Shown here one piece after another: positions 45,703 through 59,633 of a stretch of DNA of 64,000 bases (position 1 is its first letter; every line of letters starts with the position of its first letter). Source of the stretch: Piromyces finnis (taxonomy: Eukaryota; Neocallimastigomycota; Neocallimastigomycetes; Neocallimastigales; Neocallimastigaceae); assembly GCA_002104945.1 (NCBI GenBank), contig MCFH01000049.1, positions 186,001 to 250,000 on the forward strand, read 5' to 3'. A program made the translations under genes and the position numbers. The notes under the pieces were generated by a model that was not told the DNA's origin, did not search any database, and saw only the letters and a program-made list of their open reading frames with translations.

Positions 45703-47371
45703 TTAGGTAATGCAAATAGGTGGGTGATTTTCCGAACCAAAAGATATAAAATTTTTATTTCTACTTGTATTTTTTTCCTCAGCAAATTTCTTTTTTGTTT
45801 TTAAAAATACCATTATTAATAATATAGAAATGATTAAAATACATGCTACCACAATAAGAATAATAAATAATGTACTATTATTTTTAGTTTTTAATAATGG
45901 ATTGTTTAACGTATGTCTTTATAATAAATTTAAAATATAAATAAAAAGTGTTAAAATACATACATATTGAAGTAAAAAAAAAAAGTTTATATTTAAATTA
46001 TAATTATAATTTATATATAATGAATTTTCTTATTAATAATTAAAAAGATAATCACAGTTTTATATTCATTTTTTTTATTTCTCTCGGTATTAAGCCACTT
46101 AGATTATTATTAGAAAGGTTTCTTTTATTATTAATAATATTATTATTTAATATAAAATTAGAATAATTACTAAAAAATATTACATAAATTGGGATATAAT
46201 ATAATTATTATTATAACTTAATTACAAAACTTTTAATTTTGACAAATTTCCAAGGTCAGGTGGTATAGTTCCTGTTAAATTATTTTTAGATAAATCTCTT
46301 TTATGCATAAAAATAAAATATTTAATTATAGTTAACATTATTTATTTGTATTTTATTTTAATTAATTACAATTTTTCTAAATTGGTTAATCTCCCAAGTT
46401 CAGACGGAATAGAGCCTATTAAATCATTATCAGATAAATTTCTATTAAATTATAATTAAAATAACATTATTTTAGTAACAAATATAAAACAATGTACTAT
46501 TAATTGAATAATAAAAGTTACAAATATTTTAAATTTGATAAATTTCCAAGTTCAGGTGGTATAAAGCTCTGTATTAAATTACTCTCAATTTCTCTATTCA
46601 TAATTAGTGGAATAGCATTAGTAATACATACATTATACAATATATTATTCGCTTTAAATTTATAAATATTACAGATTTTTTAAATTTGGTAAATTTCCAA
46701 GTTCAGGTGGTAAAGAACCAGTTATATAATTAAAAGATAAACATCTATTTTATAACGAAATTACTTTTAATAAAAAAATAATAAATATATTATTAATGAA
46801 TATTTAATTAAATACATTCTTTCCAAGTTTAATGCATCTCCAAGTTCAGATGGAATAACACCACTTATTCTATTACTCTCTATAATTCTTTCAAATAAAA
46901 ATAATAAGTATAATAATTCAATAATAAGTATTTAATTGTTTAAAATATTTAATGGTTATATATCTACAAATTACAATTGTTTTAATTTTGATAATTTTCC
47001 AAAGGAAGAAGGAATTGATCCGGTTATACTTGTTTTAGTTAAATATCTTTTTTAAATAAAAATATTTTATTAGCAAGTAAATTAAATTAATATATTTTTC
47101 ATAATATATTATTTATTCTATTACAATTCTTCCAAATTTGACAAATTTCCAAGTTCAGATGGTATTGTACCATTTATATTCCTTCCATTCAAATGTCTAT
47201 TTAAAATAAGAAAAATGTTTAATATAAAAAGCTTTTCTTTTATATATTGTGTTCTTTATATATTTTAATAAATTTACAAATATTTTAAATTTGATAAATT
47301 CCCATATTCAGGTGGAATAGAATTAGTTAAGTTATTCCCATTTAAATGTCTATTTAAGGAAGTTCGGAAAA

Positions 47372-47409
<38 letters not shown>

Positions 47410-48104
47410 GAACATCTTTATGCCTTCATCTATGAATTTTTAATAATATTTAATATAAAGATTACAGATATCTCAAATTCGTTAATTTCCCAAGTTCAGG
47501 TGGTAATGAACCAGATAATTCTTTTCCTTCTATATTTCTGTTAAAAATATATATATATATTAAAATCATTGAAATGGCTATTATAAATAAATATTTTAAT
47601 AATTCTACAAATATTCCAGTTTAGTCAAATTTCCAAATTCAGATGTTATAAAACTAGTTTTAAATATATTCAAATTTCTTTTCGAGAATGATAATGATAA
47701 TAATAATAATAATAGAAATATATTAACATAAATATGTTATATTTAATTCAATATAATACAATAGTTATTTAATTTTCATAATTAGAATAATAATTATTTT
47801 ATTTCTTTTAACTTTATCTTAAAAAAGACTAATGTATTATCTTTTGTAAAATAAGAAATCTTTTTAGTTAAGCTTTTTATAAAATATTTCTTTGAAAAAA
47901 AAAACCATATTAATATAAAAACGAAATTCATTACATTCTATTAATGTGTCCATTTGAACAAATAATTCCACCTTGCTGACAACAATTTTCTAACTTTTTA
48001 TTTAAAAAGTTAGATATTACTTTGCATTCTTCATTTATACTACTTTCTGCTAAAATAACCTTTATTAGTAAAATGATATTGATAATAATATTATATATTT
48101 TCAT
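45703..48104 (-). CDS. LRR receptor-like membrane protein 10 (388 aa, 13 exons)
   Basis: Exons: 47935-48104, 47609-47677, 47466-47537, 47278-47349, 47125-47196, 46975-47046, 46816-46887, 46673-46744, 46522-46593, 46370-46441, 46226-46297, 46056-46121, 45703-45916; all open. Exon 1: signal peptide ending 'VILAE' and cap 'LENCCQQGGIIC.NGHI'. Eleven LRR exons, tied for the most among the membrane-anchored members; the 'GSIPSSFG' repeat is at 46975-47046. The last exon has 'LNNPLLKTK', a 24-residue helix, 'KTKKKFAEEKNTSRNKN' and the tail 'ISFGSENHPPICIT'. Confidence 0.8.
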
Positions 48105-48806
48105 TTTATATAAAATATAAAGTCGATATCAAACAACTAAATTATTAATCATACTAATATATATATAATATTTCTAAAAGTTAAAACCTAAAAATAATAT
48201 TTTTTAAGCAATAAAAAAAAAAAAGAAACGTATAAATTAACTGAATTAAAATATTATGAATTATTCTTTTATTTTAATTATAGGAATATCTCTTAATAGG
48301 AATAATTATGTTTCTTTTAAAATTTTTATATATAAAAAAAAAAAGGAATGATTTATTCGGTAAATTTTAGAATAGTATTTAGAGTTTAAAAGTATTTAAA
48401 AAGATATAGATTAATTGTAATTGAATGGAATATCAATATTATTTTTAGTTTAATGGGAATATTTTATTTTTTATTTTTTAATATTAATATTTAAAGTAAT
48501 TCATTAAAAAAGAATATCAATAATAACAATGTTTCTTTTATAATAATTATTTATTTTTATTTGTATATTTCTCAAGTTAATCTTTTATTTTAAAAGAATG
48601 AAGAATTCAAGGATTTATTAAACTATTAATTGCTTTATTATATTCATTATAAAAGTAACAAATAAAAAAAAATTTTCAAATACATCTATTATTCATCCAT
48701 TTTACATTATTATTTAGTGTAATTTTTTGTGGTGGTGGTTAATCAAAATGTATATAATATATGTTACGGGTTTCTTATTATAAATTAAGTTTTTATCTAC
48801 AAAGTA
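48105..48806. other. Intergenic spacer
   Basis: A/T-rich. A short G-rich patch (GGTGGTGGTT) at 48731-48740 stands out but has no recognisable role. Confidence 0.4.
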
Positions 48807-51412
48807 TTAATTAATATATACAGAAGGATGATTTTCTGAACCAAAAGATATTTTATTTTTTTTCTTTCTTTCCTCTTCTTCTTTTATAATTTCCTTTTTT
48901 GTTTTTATATAACCAATGACTATTGTTACAAGTAGAATTATAAAACATACTCCAAAAATTAGAATAACCATTAATTTAGTATTTTTTTTCGTTTTTAATA
49001 ATGGGTTATTTGACATATCTCTTTATATTTAATTAAAAAAAATTAATTTTTTTATATATATTAAAAAATAAAAAAATTATATTTATAATCCTATTATCTT
49101 ATTTATAAATAAATATAAAAAGATTAATTACAAATTCTTTATATTTAATTTATTAATTTCTTTTGGAATTGAACCACTTAAATTATTGTTAGATAAAGAT
49201 CTATTTAAAAAAAAAATACAAAAAAATAAATAAAAAATAAATTAATTAATTATATATAAGAATAATATATATATTTTTCCTATACATTTTATATTGAGGA
49301 TTAATTACAAGGTTTTTAATTTTGACAGCTTTCCAAGTTCAGGTGGTATAGAATCAGTTAAATTATTATTTGATAAATCTCTAATTTATTTAAAAATTAA
49401 ATTTATCGATTTTTAAAAATAATTGTTATTCTCATGTGAAAATAAATATTATATAATTGGTATTTTCAACAAATATTTGGTTTATAATTAATTACAGTCT
49501 TTCTAATTTAGATAAATTTCCAAGTTCCGGAGGAATGGAACCTACCAAATTATTATGATATAAATCTCTAACAATTTATAATAAAATAATAATAATTAAT
49601 ATATGTGTTATAGTATAATATAGTGAAAATGTTATATAATATATTATTTATGCTATTAACAGATATTTTAATTGAGATAAATTTCCAAGTTCAGGAGGAA
49701 TGGAACCACTTAAATTATTTGTATCTAATTCTCTATTCAAATAATTATGAAAAGCTTTAATAATAAATAATATAAAGTAATAATTGCAACAATAAAAAGA
49801 TAAATATTAATTACAATGAGTTTAGATTTAACAAATTTCCAAGTTCAGGTGGAATAGTACCAGTTAATTCATTCATGGATAATTCACTTTTTCAAGGTAA
49901 AATAAAACATATGTTAATAATTTGTAAAATTATTATTATTAAATATTATAGAAAATTATAAAGTACAGTCTTTCCAAGTTTAGTAATTTTCCAAGTTCAG
50001 CTGGTATTGGACCATTCAAAATATTTTGATTTAACATTCTTTTTTTTAGAAAAATAAAAAAATTAAAAAGAAATACAGTTTTATTCATATATTTAATTTT
50101 TAAAAGGTATATATATATTTTAAAGTTTATTACAATTGTTTTAATTTTTGTAAATTTCCAAATGATGAAGGAATTGAACCTGTTATATTACTTACAGGAA
50201 ATCCTCTTTTATTGAAATGCAAATTTTTATTAATATAAAAAAACTAATACACTTTCATATATTACAATGTTTAAATAATTACAAAAATTCCAAATTAGAT
50301 AAATTCCCAATTTCAGTGGGTAAAGGGCCATTCAAATTTCCAGCTATAAATCTTTTATATATATATATAATGAATATAAACTTTTTTCTTTTTTTTTTTT
50401 TTTACAATAATATTGTTTACTTTAACTTTAAAATATTTACAAAGTTTTTAATTTTGTTAAATTACCAAGTTCAGAAGGTATTGAACCAACTATATTATTT
50501 CCTGATAAATATCTGTTTTAAAAATTTTAAGAATTGAATATAATAAATATATTTATAATTATTGCTTTATTTATTATTATATTTTAAATAAAATTTAATA
50601 ATTAATTACAAATATTCTAAATAAGATAATTTTCCAAATTCAGGCATAGACCCTTTTAAATTTATATTATTATCTGAATGATAATAATATCTATTTAAAT
50701 AAAAATTATAGGTAATATTAATATAAAATAAAAAGGACAAATAAATCAATTAAAAGATTTTAAAAATATTTAAATTTATGGTTAATAAAATAATACTGCA
50801 ATATCATAAGGTAATATTAAATAATAATTAACTAGTTGTCATCATTGTTTGATTTATAACATTTAATAATATACATAAAGAGATGTACTATAAATTTTAT
50901 AATTTTATAATTGTATATTGAAAGGAAATTTTATTGTGTTAAATTACAAAATTACAATATCCAATATCTTAAAGTTTTATTATTTTTTGTTTAAAAGGTA
51001 AAATATATATATATATTTTAAAATAATAAATTTTATTATGAACTATTATTTTGATAACCTTTAAAAAAAAAAAAGTAAAAATAACTATAAGTAGATGGTA
51101 TAAAGGATAAAAGCTTTCTTCTTTTTAAAATTTGCTCTAGTACTACTATTCATAAAGAAATATACAAACAATAAACTTATATATTTTTTTTAATGATAAA
51201 TAACAACAACAATAATAAAAAACTCTTTACATTCTAGTTATATGGCCATTTAAACATGTAATTCCTGAATATTGACAACAGTTATACGATGGTTCTTTAT
51301 TCAATATTTCGTTTATATAAATACATTCGTCACTAGTATTATTTTGTGCATAAACAAGTTTTATTAGAATAATAATGATAGTAATTAATAAAGTTAAAGG
51401 GTTCATTATCAA
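48807..51412 (-). CDS. LRR receptor-like membrane protein 11 (372 aa, 12 exons)
   Basis: Exons: 51231-51412, 50610-50690, 50441-50512, 50283-50351, 50134-50205, 49967-50038, 49815-49886, 49661-49732, 49496-49567, 49309-49380, 49132-49200, 48807-49020; all open. Start at 51412, or two codons later at 51406. Exon 1: signal peptide ending 'VYAQ' and cap 'SYNCCQYSGITC.NGHITR'. Ten LRR exons, the first of 81 nt; the 'GSIPSSFG' repeat is at 50134-50205. The last exon has 'MSNNPLLKTK', one helix, an acidic/basic linker 'KKEIIKEEEERKKKN' and the tail 'KISFGSENHPSVYIN'. The charged linker could form a short helix. Confidence 0.8.
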
Positions 51413-52577
51413 TTTATTACTAAAAGATAATAACTTTATTGTTTTAAAATAAAAATATTTCTTTTTTTTTTTGTTATTTATATAACATAAATAAGGTTTC
51501 TAAGGTTAATTATAAATTATTTATTTATAGTAATTTTTTCATATATATAAATATCAACTTAAAAAAAAAAAAACAAAGAAATAAAGTAGAATTATCAAAT
51601 ATTCTTTTTCAACATTCCTTTTCTTCCATATTATATTTATTATTAATATTTTCCCTTTTGAAATATATTAAAAAAAAAAAAAGCTATAAAGATGATAAAT
51701 ATTTGAAATATAATAAAAATTCCTTTAATTAAAATTAAACTTTTTGCTTCATTTAAAGGGAATTTTATTTAAAGTTCTTACTCTACCATCAAAACCAGAG
51801 AAATTGTTCCTTGGAAAAACTGTACTTAAAATTCAGAAATTTACTCAACCATAAAAAAATTATATATTTATTGATATAACAAAAATAAAAAATAAAATAG
51901 TTTTTATTCATATATTCATAAACAGCTTTTTATTACTATTTTTATAATAATAAAATTATATATTAATTATTAATGAATATAATTATTAATCTCTATTTTT
52001 TTTTTCTTCTTCTTATTTTAACTATTAATTTATAATATTATATAATGTTATTCAATTTCTATGAAAGTACATTGATTTTTATTTATTACAAAGTAAAATA
52101 TTAAAATATTTACTTCATTTTAATCTATACTATACAATATTAAGATTTCTTATAACATAAATTATTTTTTAAAAAATTGCTTTTTTTAAAAACATAAACT
52201 GTATATCATGAAAAAATAACTATATTAAATAACAATTAATTCATAAAAGAGAAAAGTCATAATAATTTTTAATAATTTAGTTTTAAAAAATATAGAGATT
52301 TATATAATAAATCTCTATATAATATCAAAGAAACGTTTTTTTATTAGAATCTATTTTATTAATACTAAATACCTATATTCTTTATAAAATAGGAAATAAA
52401 AAAAAATTATAAATAATAATATTGATAAAAATATATAATAGAACATATTGAATAGGAAAATAATTTAAAATGCTTATGATTGTAAATAGATTTCTTTAAA
52501 TTTTATTTAAAGTAATATTAAAAAATAATTAGTAGTTATTTTTTTTTTTTTTCAATTTTCGATAGTTTATAAATATT
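51413..52577. other. Intergenic spacer
   Basis: A/T-rich with several A- and T-runs; a slightly less A/T-rich patch at 51776-51850 has no ORF. Confidence 0.4.
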
Positions 52578-54563
52578 TCAATGACTATTAATTATAATAT
52601 TACTAATTACTGGAGTATTACTATTATTATTTGTAGCATATTGTTCTGAAGAAATTGCATTACTTGTACTATTTTCACTATTAATATTTCTATTATTTCT
52701 ATTATCTCTATTATTCAAATATAAATAGAGTTTTGCAAAAATAACTAAAAATATACATATTATAATTGGAGTAATAACAATAAATATATTGCTCGATTTA
52801 TCATTTAATAATGGATTATTATATGTGTATCTATTTGTTATATACAAGTTTATATTATTAAAATTTTAATATACTATATTATTAATATTATAAATATAAT
52901 TACAATTTTATATTTTTTTTCTTAATTTCTTTTGGTATAGTACCACTTAAATTATTATTAATTAATCGTCTAATTTAAATATAGATACATAAATTACAAT
53001 TATTATTATAAAAAATATAACCTATAAATATATAATATAACGTATATGAAATTATGAAATTATTACATGGTTTTAAGTTTTGATAAATTTCCAAGTTCAG
53101 ATGGTATAGGGCCGGTCAAGTAATTATTAGATAAATCTCTATTTTTATACGAAAAGAAATATTTAGTCATGTCATATGTATTAATATAATGTATAAAAAG
53201 ATAATGTTTATGTTTGATATATTATAACTTAGTACAGTTCTTCCAAGTTTAATAAATTTCCAAATTCATGAGGAATGGTACCATTTAATACATTTTGATA
53301 TAAAAATCTTTAAAAAGTTGAAAATAAAAAAAAATTAATAAACTACCAATAACTATATATTATTATTGATTATTTTTAGAAATAATTTGTTAACTATTTT
53401 ACAATTGCTTTAATTTTGATAAATTTCCAAGGGATGAAGGAATTGAACCTGTTAAATGATTTTCAGATAGGTTTCTTTTTTTTTTTTTTTTTTTTTTTTG
53501 AAATAAAATATATATTAATAAAGTAAATAAATACATTTTTCATAATACAAGTCTTTTAATATTTACAATTTTTCTAAATTAGATAAATTTCCAAGTTCAG
53601 GAGGTATAGAACCAGTTATATAATTTCTACTTATTTTTCTATTTCAAATAAAAGTTAAAATATTAATAAATTTAAGTTTAATAAAATAAATGGAATATAC
53701 ATAGGATAATCACAAATTTTCCAAGTTGACTAAATTCCCAAGTTCAGGTGGTATTGCACCTTCAAGTATATTTTGTTCAAAATTTCTTTCAAATGAAAAT
53801 ATTTTAATTATTATTAAATTGTGTATTATAATTTTTCATTTTTTTTTTAAAAAAAAAAGTTATCAACATTAAATTACAAATTCTTTAAATTCGACAAGTT
53901 TCCTAATGAAGAAGGAATTGAACCTGTTAAATAGCATCCATGGACTTTTCTTTTTTTAAAATTATGTAATAAAATTTAATCATTAATGAAGAAAACAAAT
54001 ATATATATTTCATAAATAATATTTAAACAATTACAATTCTTCCAAATTAGATAAATTTCCAAGTTCAGGTGGTATTGAATCATATATATATTTTCCTTGT
54101 ATATATCTATTTAATAATATTAAAAGAGAAATATAATAAATATATAAACTTTTAAAATACTACTTTTATTTAAAAAAAATAGTACAAATATTTTAAATTC
54201 GATAAATTGCCAAATTTAAATTTAACTATTTTTTATATATAAAAGAACCCACTTCAAAATATATAAAAATATCTTTTTTTTTTCTATAAAAATTTAACAT
54301 GGTATTGATTCGCATAAAATAAAATATTCGTCATGTTTATAACGTAATTATTTAAAAAGTTAAATTCATTACATTTTAATGATATGACCATTTGAACATT
54401 CAATTTCAGTATCTGAACAACAATTATATGAAGGATCTTTTTTCAATAATTTATTTATAACATCACATTCTTTATTATCTCTTTTTTGCTGTTGCTGTTG
54501 TTTTTGGGTATAAACACATTTTACTATAATAATAAAACTAACGAGTAAAATTAATATATTCAT
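52578..54563 (-). CDS. LRR receptor-like membrane protein 12 (about 337 aa)
   Basis: Exons: 54373-54563, 54035-54106, 53878-53949, 53714-53785, 53567-53638, 53403-53474, 53236-53307, 53067-53138, 52904-52969, 52578-52830. Exon 1 has a signal peptide followed by a Gln-rich run 'QKQQQQQKRD' and the cap 'SYNCCSDTEIEC.NGHI'. Eight LRR exons; two, not one, are of the 'GSIPSSLG' type (53403-53474 and 53878-53949). What would be the first LRR exon (54186-54240) keeps only 'GNLSNLKYL', lacks a usable phase-2 acceptor and has stops upstream, so exon 1 probably splices straight to 54106. The last exon has 'YNNPLLNDK', one helix and an Asn/Ser-rich tail unlike either common motif. Confidence 0.7.
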
Positions 54564-55027
54564 TAAAATTTTAAATAAGTATTAAAACTTTAAAATGTTA
54601 TTTTTTATAATATTATTAATATAAAAAAAAAAAAAAAAAAAAAAAAAAAGATAGAAAGATTTTTTAAAGGTTATTTTTAGTAACATTTTTATTTTTAAAG
54701 TAGTAATGATTTGATTAAAAATTAGATATAAACTATAATAATAGAAATATGCTATTCTATTTTTTTTTTATTTTATTTTTTGATTTTTATTAATATTTCT
54801 AGGCAAAAATATTAACAGAAGATTAATGTACTATATAATATTATATAATATAATATTTTTTTTAAAAAAAAAAAAATATAAATTTTGTATAGTAATGGAA
54901 TAATTATTATTATTAATAATATTTGGATTAAAAATTACTGTTTTTAATTGAATAATTCTTATTTTTAATGATTTAAAATAAATATTGATTTATTAAAAAT
55001 AACCATCTTTATTAAAAGTTAGAAATT
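54564..55027. other. Intergenic spacer
   Basis: A/T-rich with a ~28-nt A-run at 54622-54649. No gene. Confidence 0.4.
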
Positions 55028-55800
55028 CACTATTCTACTTAATATAATAATTGTATTTGATATCCTTTGTAACTAAAAGTCAATTATGATCTTGATGGCT
55101 TGTCTTTGTATTACTTCCGATTTAATCCTTACTAAAAATTGACCATTACTTCTGTTATTAATAACCTATTTATTAACTATATGGAATTCCACAATAACAC
55201 TAATGATAATGGTTATTTTTGATTTATTTACCATTTTTAAATGTAATTCTAATTCTATTGTATAATTATTTATTTTTATATATTTGTGTAGTTGGAGTAA
55301 ATACCTAGGATTTTAATTTATTTTACTATCATTTTATTATTTAAAAACATAAATGATTCTTAATAAAATAAAGATTAAAGTTTTAAAGTTTTTAAAAATA
55401 TTTAATAAAAATAACTTTTCTTCTTTCCCTTTCAGAGGAATAAATAATAATTTGATTCTTATATTATAATATGTTATCATTTTAAAATGGATAAAAAGAT
55501 TGTCAAGAAAGCAAAGTGAAATTTTTTTTGTGTAGAATAAAGGAAGAACATTATAAAATCCATTGAAACTGATGAACAAATAGATTGTTCATTAATTTCT
55601 GTAACATTACACGTACATAAAGATAGTCAGGAGTAACCCTATTAAACCAAATTTTAGAAATAATTTTAATACCAATATTTAAGAGAAATATACCACAATA
55701 GTTATTACATTCTTAAAGATCATATTTTTTTGAAATTGAACCAATGGAAGCAGATATTTGTTGGATGATTATTTTCTATTTAATATATTGAACACATAAA
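55028..55800 (-). mobile_element. Decayed LINE fragment(s)
   Basis: Two parts can be aligned by eye with the LINE at 7,841-13,405. Bases 55028-55160 match the 3' end region 8036-8235 with deletions: shared blocks include TATAATAATTGTATTTGA, ATTATGATCT and ATTGACCATT. Bases 55650-55745 match the reverse transcriptase segment around 10180-10275 (AATACCA-TT...ATATACC-C-ATAGTTAT-ACA). Between them the similarity is lost. The order agrees with one internally deleted, heavily mutated copy. No ORF survives. Confidence 0.6.
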
Positions 55801-56157
55801 GAAAATCTTTTTTTTTCAACAACATCTGAAAAATCTTTTATAATGATCTAGGATCAGACATATCACATAAGGCAATATAGATCATTTTTTATTAACAAAC
55901 ACTTTAATATATAAAATATTTAAATTTATCAAATTATACTTTATATAAATATTTTATAAAAAAATTAATTATGAACTATTTATTTAAAAAAAGGAAATTT
56001 TTCATTATTATAAAGTATTTAATTGTAAGGTTTATTAATAGATCTTTTAAAAGTACATATATTAACATAAAAAAATGGATAAAATAATATTAAATAAAAA
56101 AAAAAGATTACGTCTATATTATAATCATAGACGTAGTCCTTATTATCATCATTATTA

Positions 56158-59100
56158 TTAATTCCAACAAATACCATATTTTCTTTGACATTTTTTATTG
56201 TGACTGCAGTAACTACTAGTAGTTCCACAGAATCCTTCTTTACTGCAACATTGACCTTCAGGACATGATCCCCATGATCTACCACATCTCAATTCACATT
56301 TATTTTTTTGGACACTACCAGAACATGTTCTTTCAAGTACGAATACATTTTATTTTTAGAATATATTATGTTTATATTAATATATTTTTATATTGAAATT
56401 AAAATATATTCAGTTATAAAAAATTAGAATATTATAAAATTTAGTACTATTCTCCAGAAAATGAATAAATTTTTTTATATTGACTTACATTTCATTTCCA
56501 TTTTGTAAACTCTTATCTTTTATATTTTCACAGTCAATGCAATTATAAGATACATCACTAATTATATGTTATTATTTTTTTATACATATTTTTATAGTTT
56601 AGTCATGATATTTACTATTAATATTAATTTATAGTATTATAATTTATTCTACTAATTTATATTTACAATGTAGTAAAATTAGTTAGATTTTCAACATCAG
56701 GAATAGGTCCACTTAAATTATTATTTGATAAATCTCTATATATTATTATAATTTATTTAATGTAAAAAAATATATAGATAGATTATTATTAAGATATATT
56801 ATAAATCCTTGTTAAAATTATGATAGCATAAAAATTTTTCTCTTACAAAATGATAAGTTCAGACATTTTTTCGATAGTTGAAGGAATTTTACCAGTTAAT
56901 TGATTGTTATTTAAATATCTATTTAATTTAATTATTCATCAATAAAATAGTTAATAAATAATAATTCTATTTTTATTTTAACTCTATAAATTATGAATAT
57001 ATTTAATATTTACAAATATTTTAAATTAGTCAAATTTCCAATTTCCGAAGGAATTTCACCAGTCAATTGATTATCTTCCAAAAATCTATTTAATTCATTT
57101 ATTAATTAATATTTAAAAGTCAAAATTATTTTTAATTTTAATTATAAAACTTTTTTAAATATTTTTAATATTTACATATCTTGTAATAAAGATAATTTTC
57201 CAATAGTTGAAGGAATTTTACCAGACAATTGATTCTCCATGAAATATCTATTTAGTTTAATGAATAAAACTTAGTTATTTTAATTTCTTATTTCAATTAT
57301 TGATATTTTTAATAATTTCAATATTTACGAATGTTGTAATGAAGATAAATTTCCAATGGTTGAAGGGATGGAACCTTTCAATTGATTATTATTTAACCAT
57401 CTAATATAATTTATTTAATATTTTATGAATAAAATAATACTCTTTATTTTTATCAAATAAATAATAAATATTTTTTAATATTTACATGTCTCGTAATGAA
57501 GATAATTTTCCAATTTCTGAAGGGATTTTTCCAGTTAATTTATTCCAAGCTAAAATTCTATTTTAATTTAATTATTTTTTCATCAATAATTTAACAAGTA
57601 AAACTTTTTTTTATTTTTACTTTAAATATAAAGAATTTTAATATTTACAAACGTTGCATATTAGTTAATTTTCCAATAGTTGAAGGAATTTCACCGGTCA
57701 ATTGATTATCGCATAAAATTCTATTCAATTCATTCATTAGTATTAAAAATCTTTTTTTTTAATTTCATAAATAAATATTTATAATATTATTAATATTTAC
57801 AAAACTTTTAAATTAGATAAATTTCCAATAACAGAAGGAATAGTTCCTTTTAATTTATTAGAATTTAACCATCTATATAATATAGTTATTCATTAATATT
57901 AATATGTAAAAAAGTATTTTTTTTATTTTTATTATTTTAATTATAAATATTCTTACAATTCTTGTAAATTTTTTAACTTTCCAATAGCCGAAGGAATTTC
58001 ACCAGTTAATTGATTAAAATTTAAATATCTATTTAATTATTCATTAATATAATGGTTAATAAGTAATGATTCTATTTTTTATTTTACCTCTATAAATTAT
58101 AAATATATTTAATATTTACAAATATTTTAAATTAGTTAATTTTCTAATAGTTGAAGGAATTTCACCAGTTAATTGATTATCATCTAAATATCTATTTAAT
58201 TCATTCATTAATTCATAATTTAGTAAATTAAAAATTTATTTTAATAATTATAAAAGTTATAAACACTCTTAATATTTACAAATATTGTAAGGCAGATAAA
58301 TTTCCAATTTCTGAAGGAATGGTTCCAGTCAGTCTATTTTTATCTAAATGTCTATTTATTAACAAAATATTTAATGAGTAAAAAAATTTTTAATTAATTA
58401 TATAAATATTTTTAAAATTTCAAATATTTACAACCAAACTAGTTTTTTCAAATTTCCAATAGTTGAAGGAATGGATCCTTCCAATTGATTAGAATTTAGC
58501 CATCTAATATATTAATTAATATTTAATGAATAAAAATTATTTTTTATTTTGATTATATATAAATTATAAATGTTTTTAATATTTACATTTCATATAATTC
58601 ATGAAGGTTTCCAATTTCTGAAGGAATTTTTCCAGTTAACTTATTCCAAGCTAAAGCTCTATTTTAAGTTATTTTTATTTTTATCATAATATAATAAGTA
58701 ATTTATTTTTTTATTTTTACTCTTTTTATAAATATTTTTAGTATTTTCAATATTTACGAATGCTGTAAATTGGTTAAATTTCCAATAGTTGAAGGAATAG
58801 ATCCAGTTAATTGATTACTATCTAAATATCTATTTTATTTATTTTGTTTAATAAGTAAAAAGTTATTTTTATTTCAATTATAAAAGTTTTAAATGCTTTT
58901 TAACATTATTAATATTTACAACCAAATTAATTTAGTTAATTTCCCAATTTCTGAAGGAATGGATCCAGTTAATTTATTACTATTTAAATATCTATTTAAT
59001 TTTATTTATTCATTAATATAATTAGAAAAAAAATTATTTCTATTTTTATTATAAATATTTTTAATATTTTTCAATATTTACAATTCTTGTAAATTTTCTA

Positions 59101-59633
59101 AATTTCCAATAGTTGAAGGAATGGTTCCTGTTAATTGATTACCACTTAAAAGTCTATTTTTATTTTGTAATAATAAATATTTGATAAGTAAAAATTATTA
59201 ATTAAAAAATTATAAATACTTTTATAATTATTAATATTTACAAAATTCTTAAATTGGTTAAATTTCCAATAGTTGAAGGAATTTCACCAGTTAATTGGTT
59301 ATCACTTAAGACCCTATTTAAATTTTATTTATTCATTAATGTTTATTGAGTAAAAATAAATTTTATTTTATTTTATTTTATATTATATTATATTATTAAA
59401 AAATATTTTTACATTTCGGTGATTCGACCATTCTCACATGTAATGTATTGATAATTATCACCTCTAATATTGCAACAATTAGCAACAGAATATTTTTGTT
59501 TCCATAAACTTTCAATAGCTTTACAATCGTTTGGTGCTGTTTCTTCATCACGTTTTGATAATTTGTCAATGGAATAAGAAAGTGAAGTGCTAGACACTGT
59601 CAAAACCAAACCTAAGAACCTAGACAGTCTCAT
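56158..59633 (-). CDS. Secreted LRR protein with C-terminal chitin-binding (CBM18) domain, ~560 aa
   Basis: Exons: 59413-59633, then sixteen 72-nt LRR exons (59242-59313, 59082-59153, 58920-58991, 58758-58829, 58587-58658, 58432-58503, 58280-58351, 58120-58191, 57957-58028, 57801-57872, 57649-57720, 57486-57557, 57329-57400, 57176-57247, 57014-57085, 56847-56918), a 69-nt LRR exon (56667-56735), a 69-nt linker exon (56489-56557) and 56158-56329. All introns are phase 2. Exon 1: signal peptide, a KR pair and cap 'VANCCNIRGD..YITC.NGRI'. LRRs are of the form 'QLTGSIPSTIGNLxxLxxL', a different subfamily from the rest of the array. The last exon is a hevein-type domain: 'CGRSWGSCPEGQCCSKEGFC' then 'YC'. 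There is no membrane helix, so it is probably secreted or held to chitin in the cell wall. Confidence 0.8.

Noticed and set aside
50217-50537. 106-aa + strand ORF in LRR gene 11, and similar + strand ORFs at 37284, 38012, 39172 and 44086
   Set aside because: They run across exons and introns of the - strand genes and have no recognisable features beyond A/T-derived hydrophobic residues.
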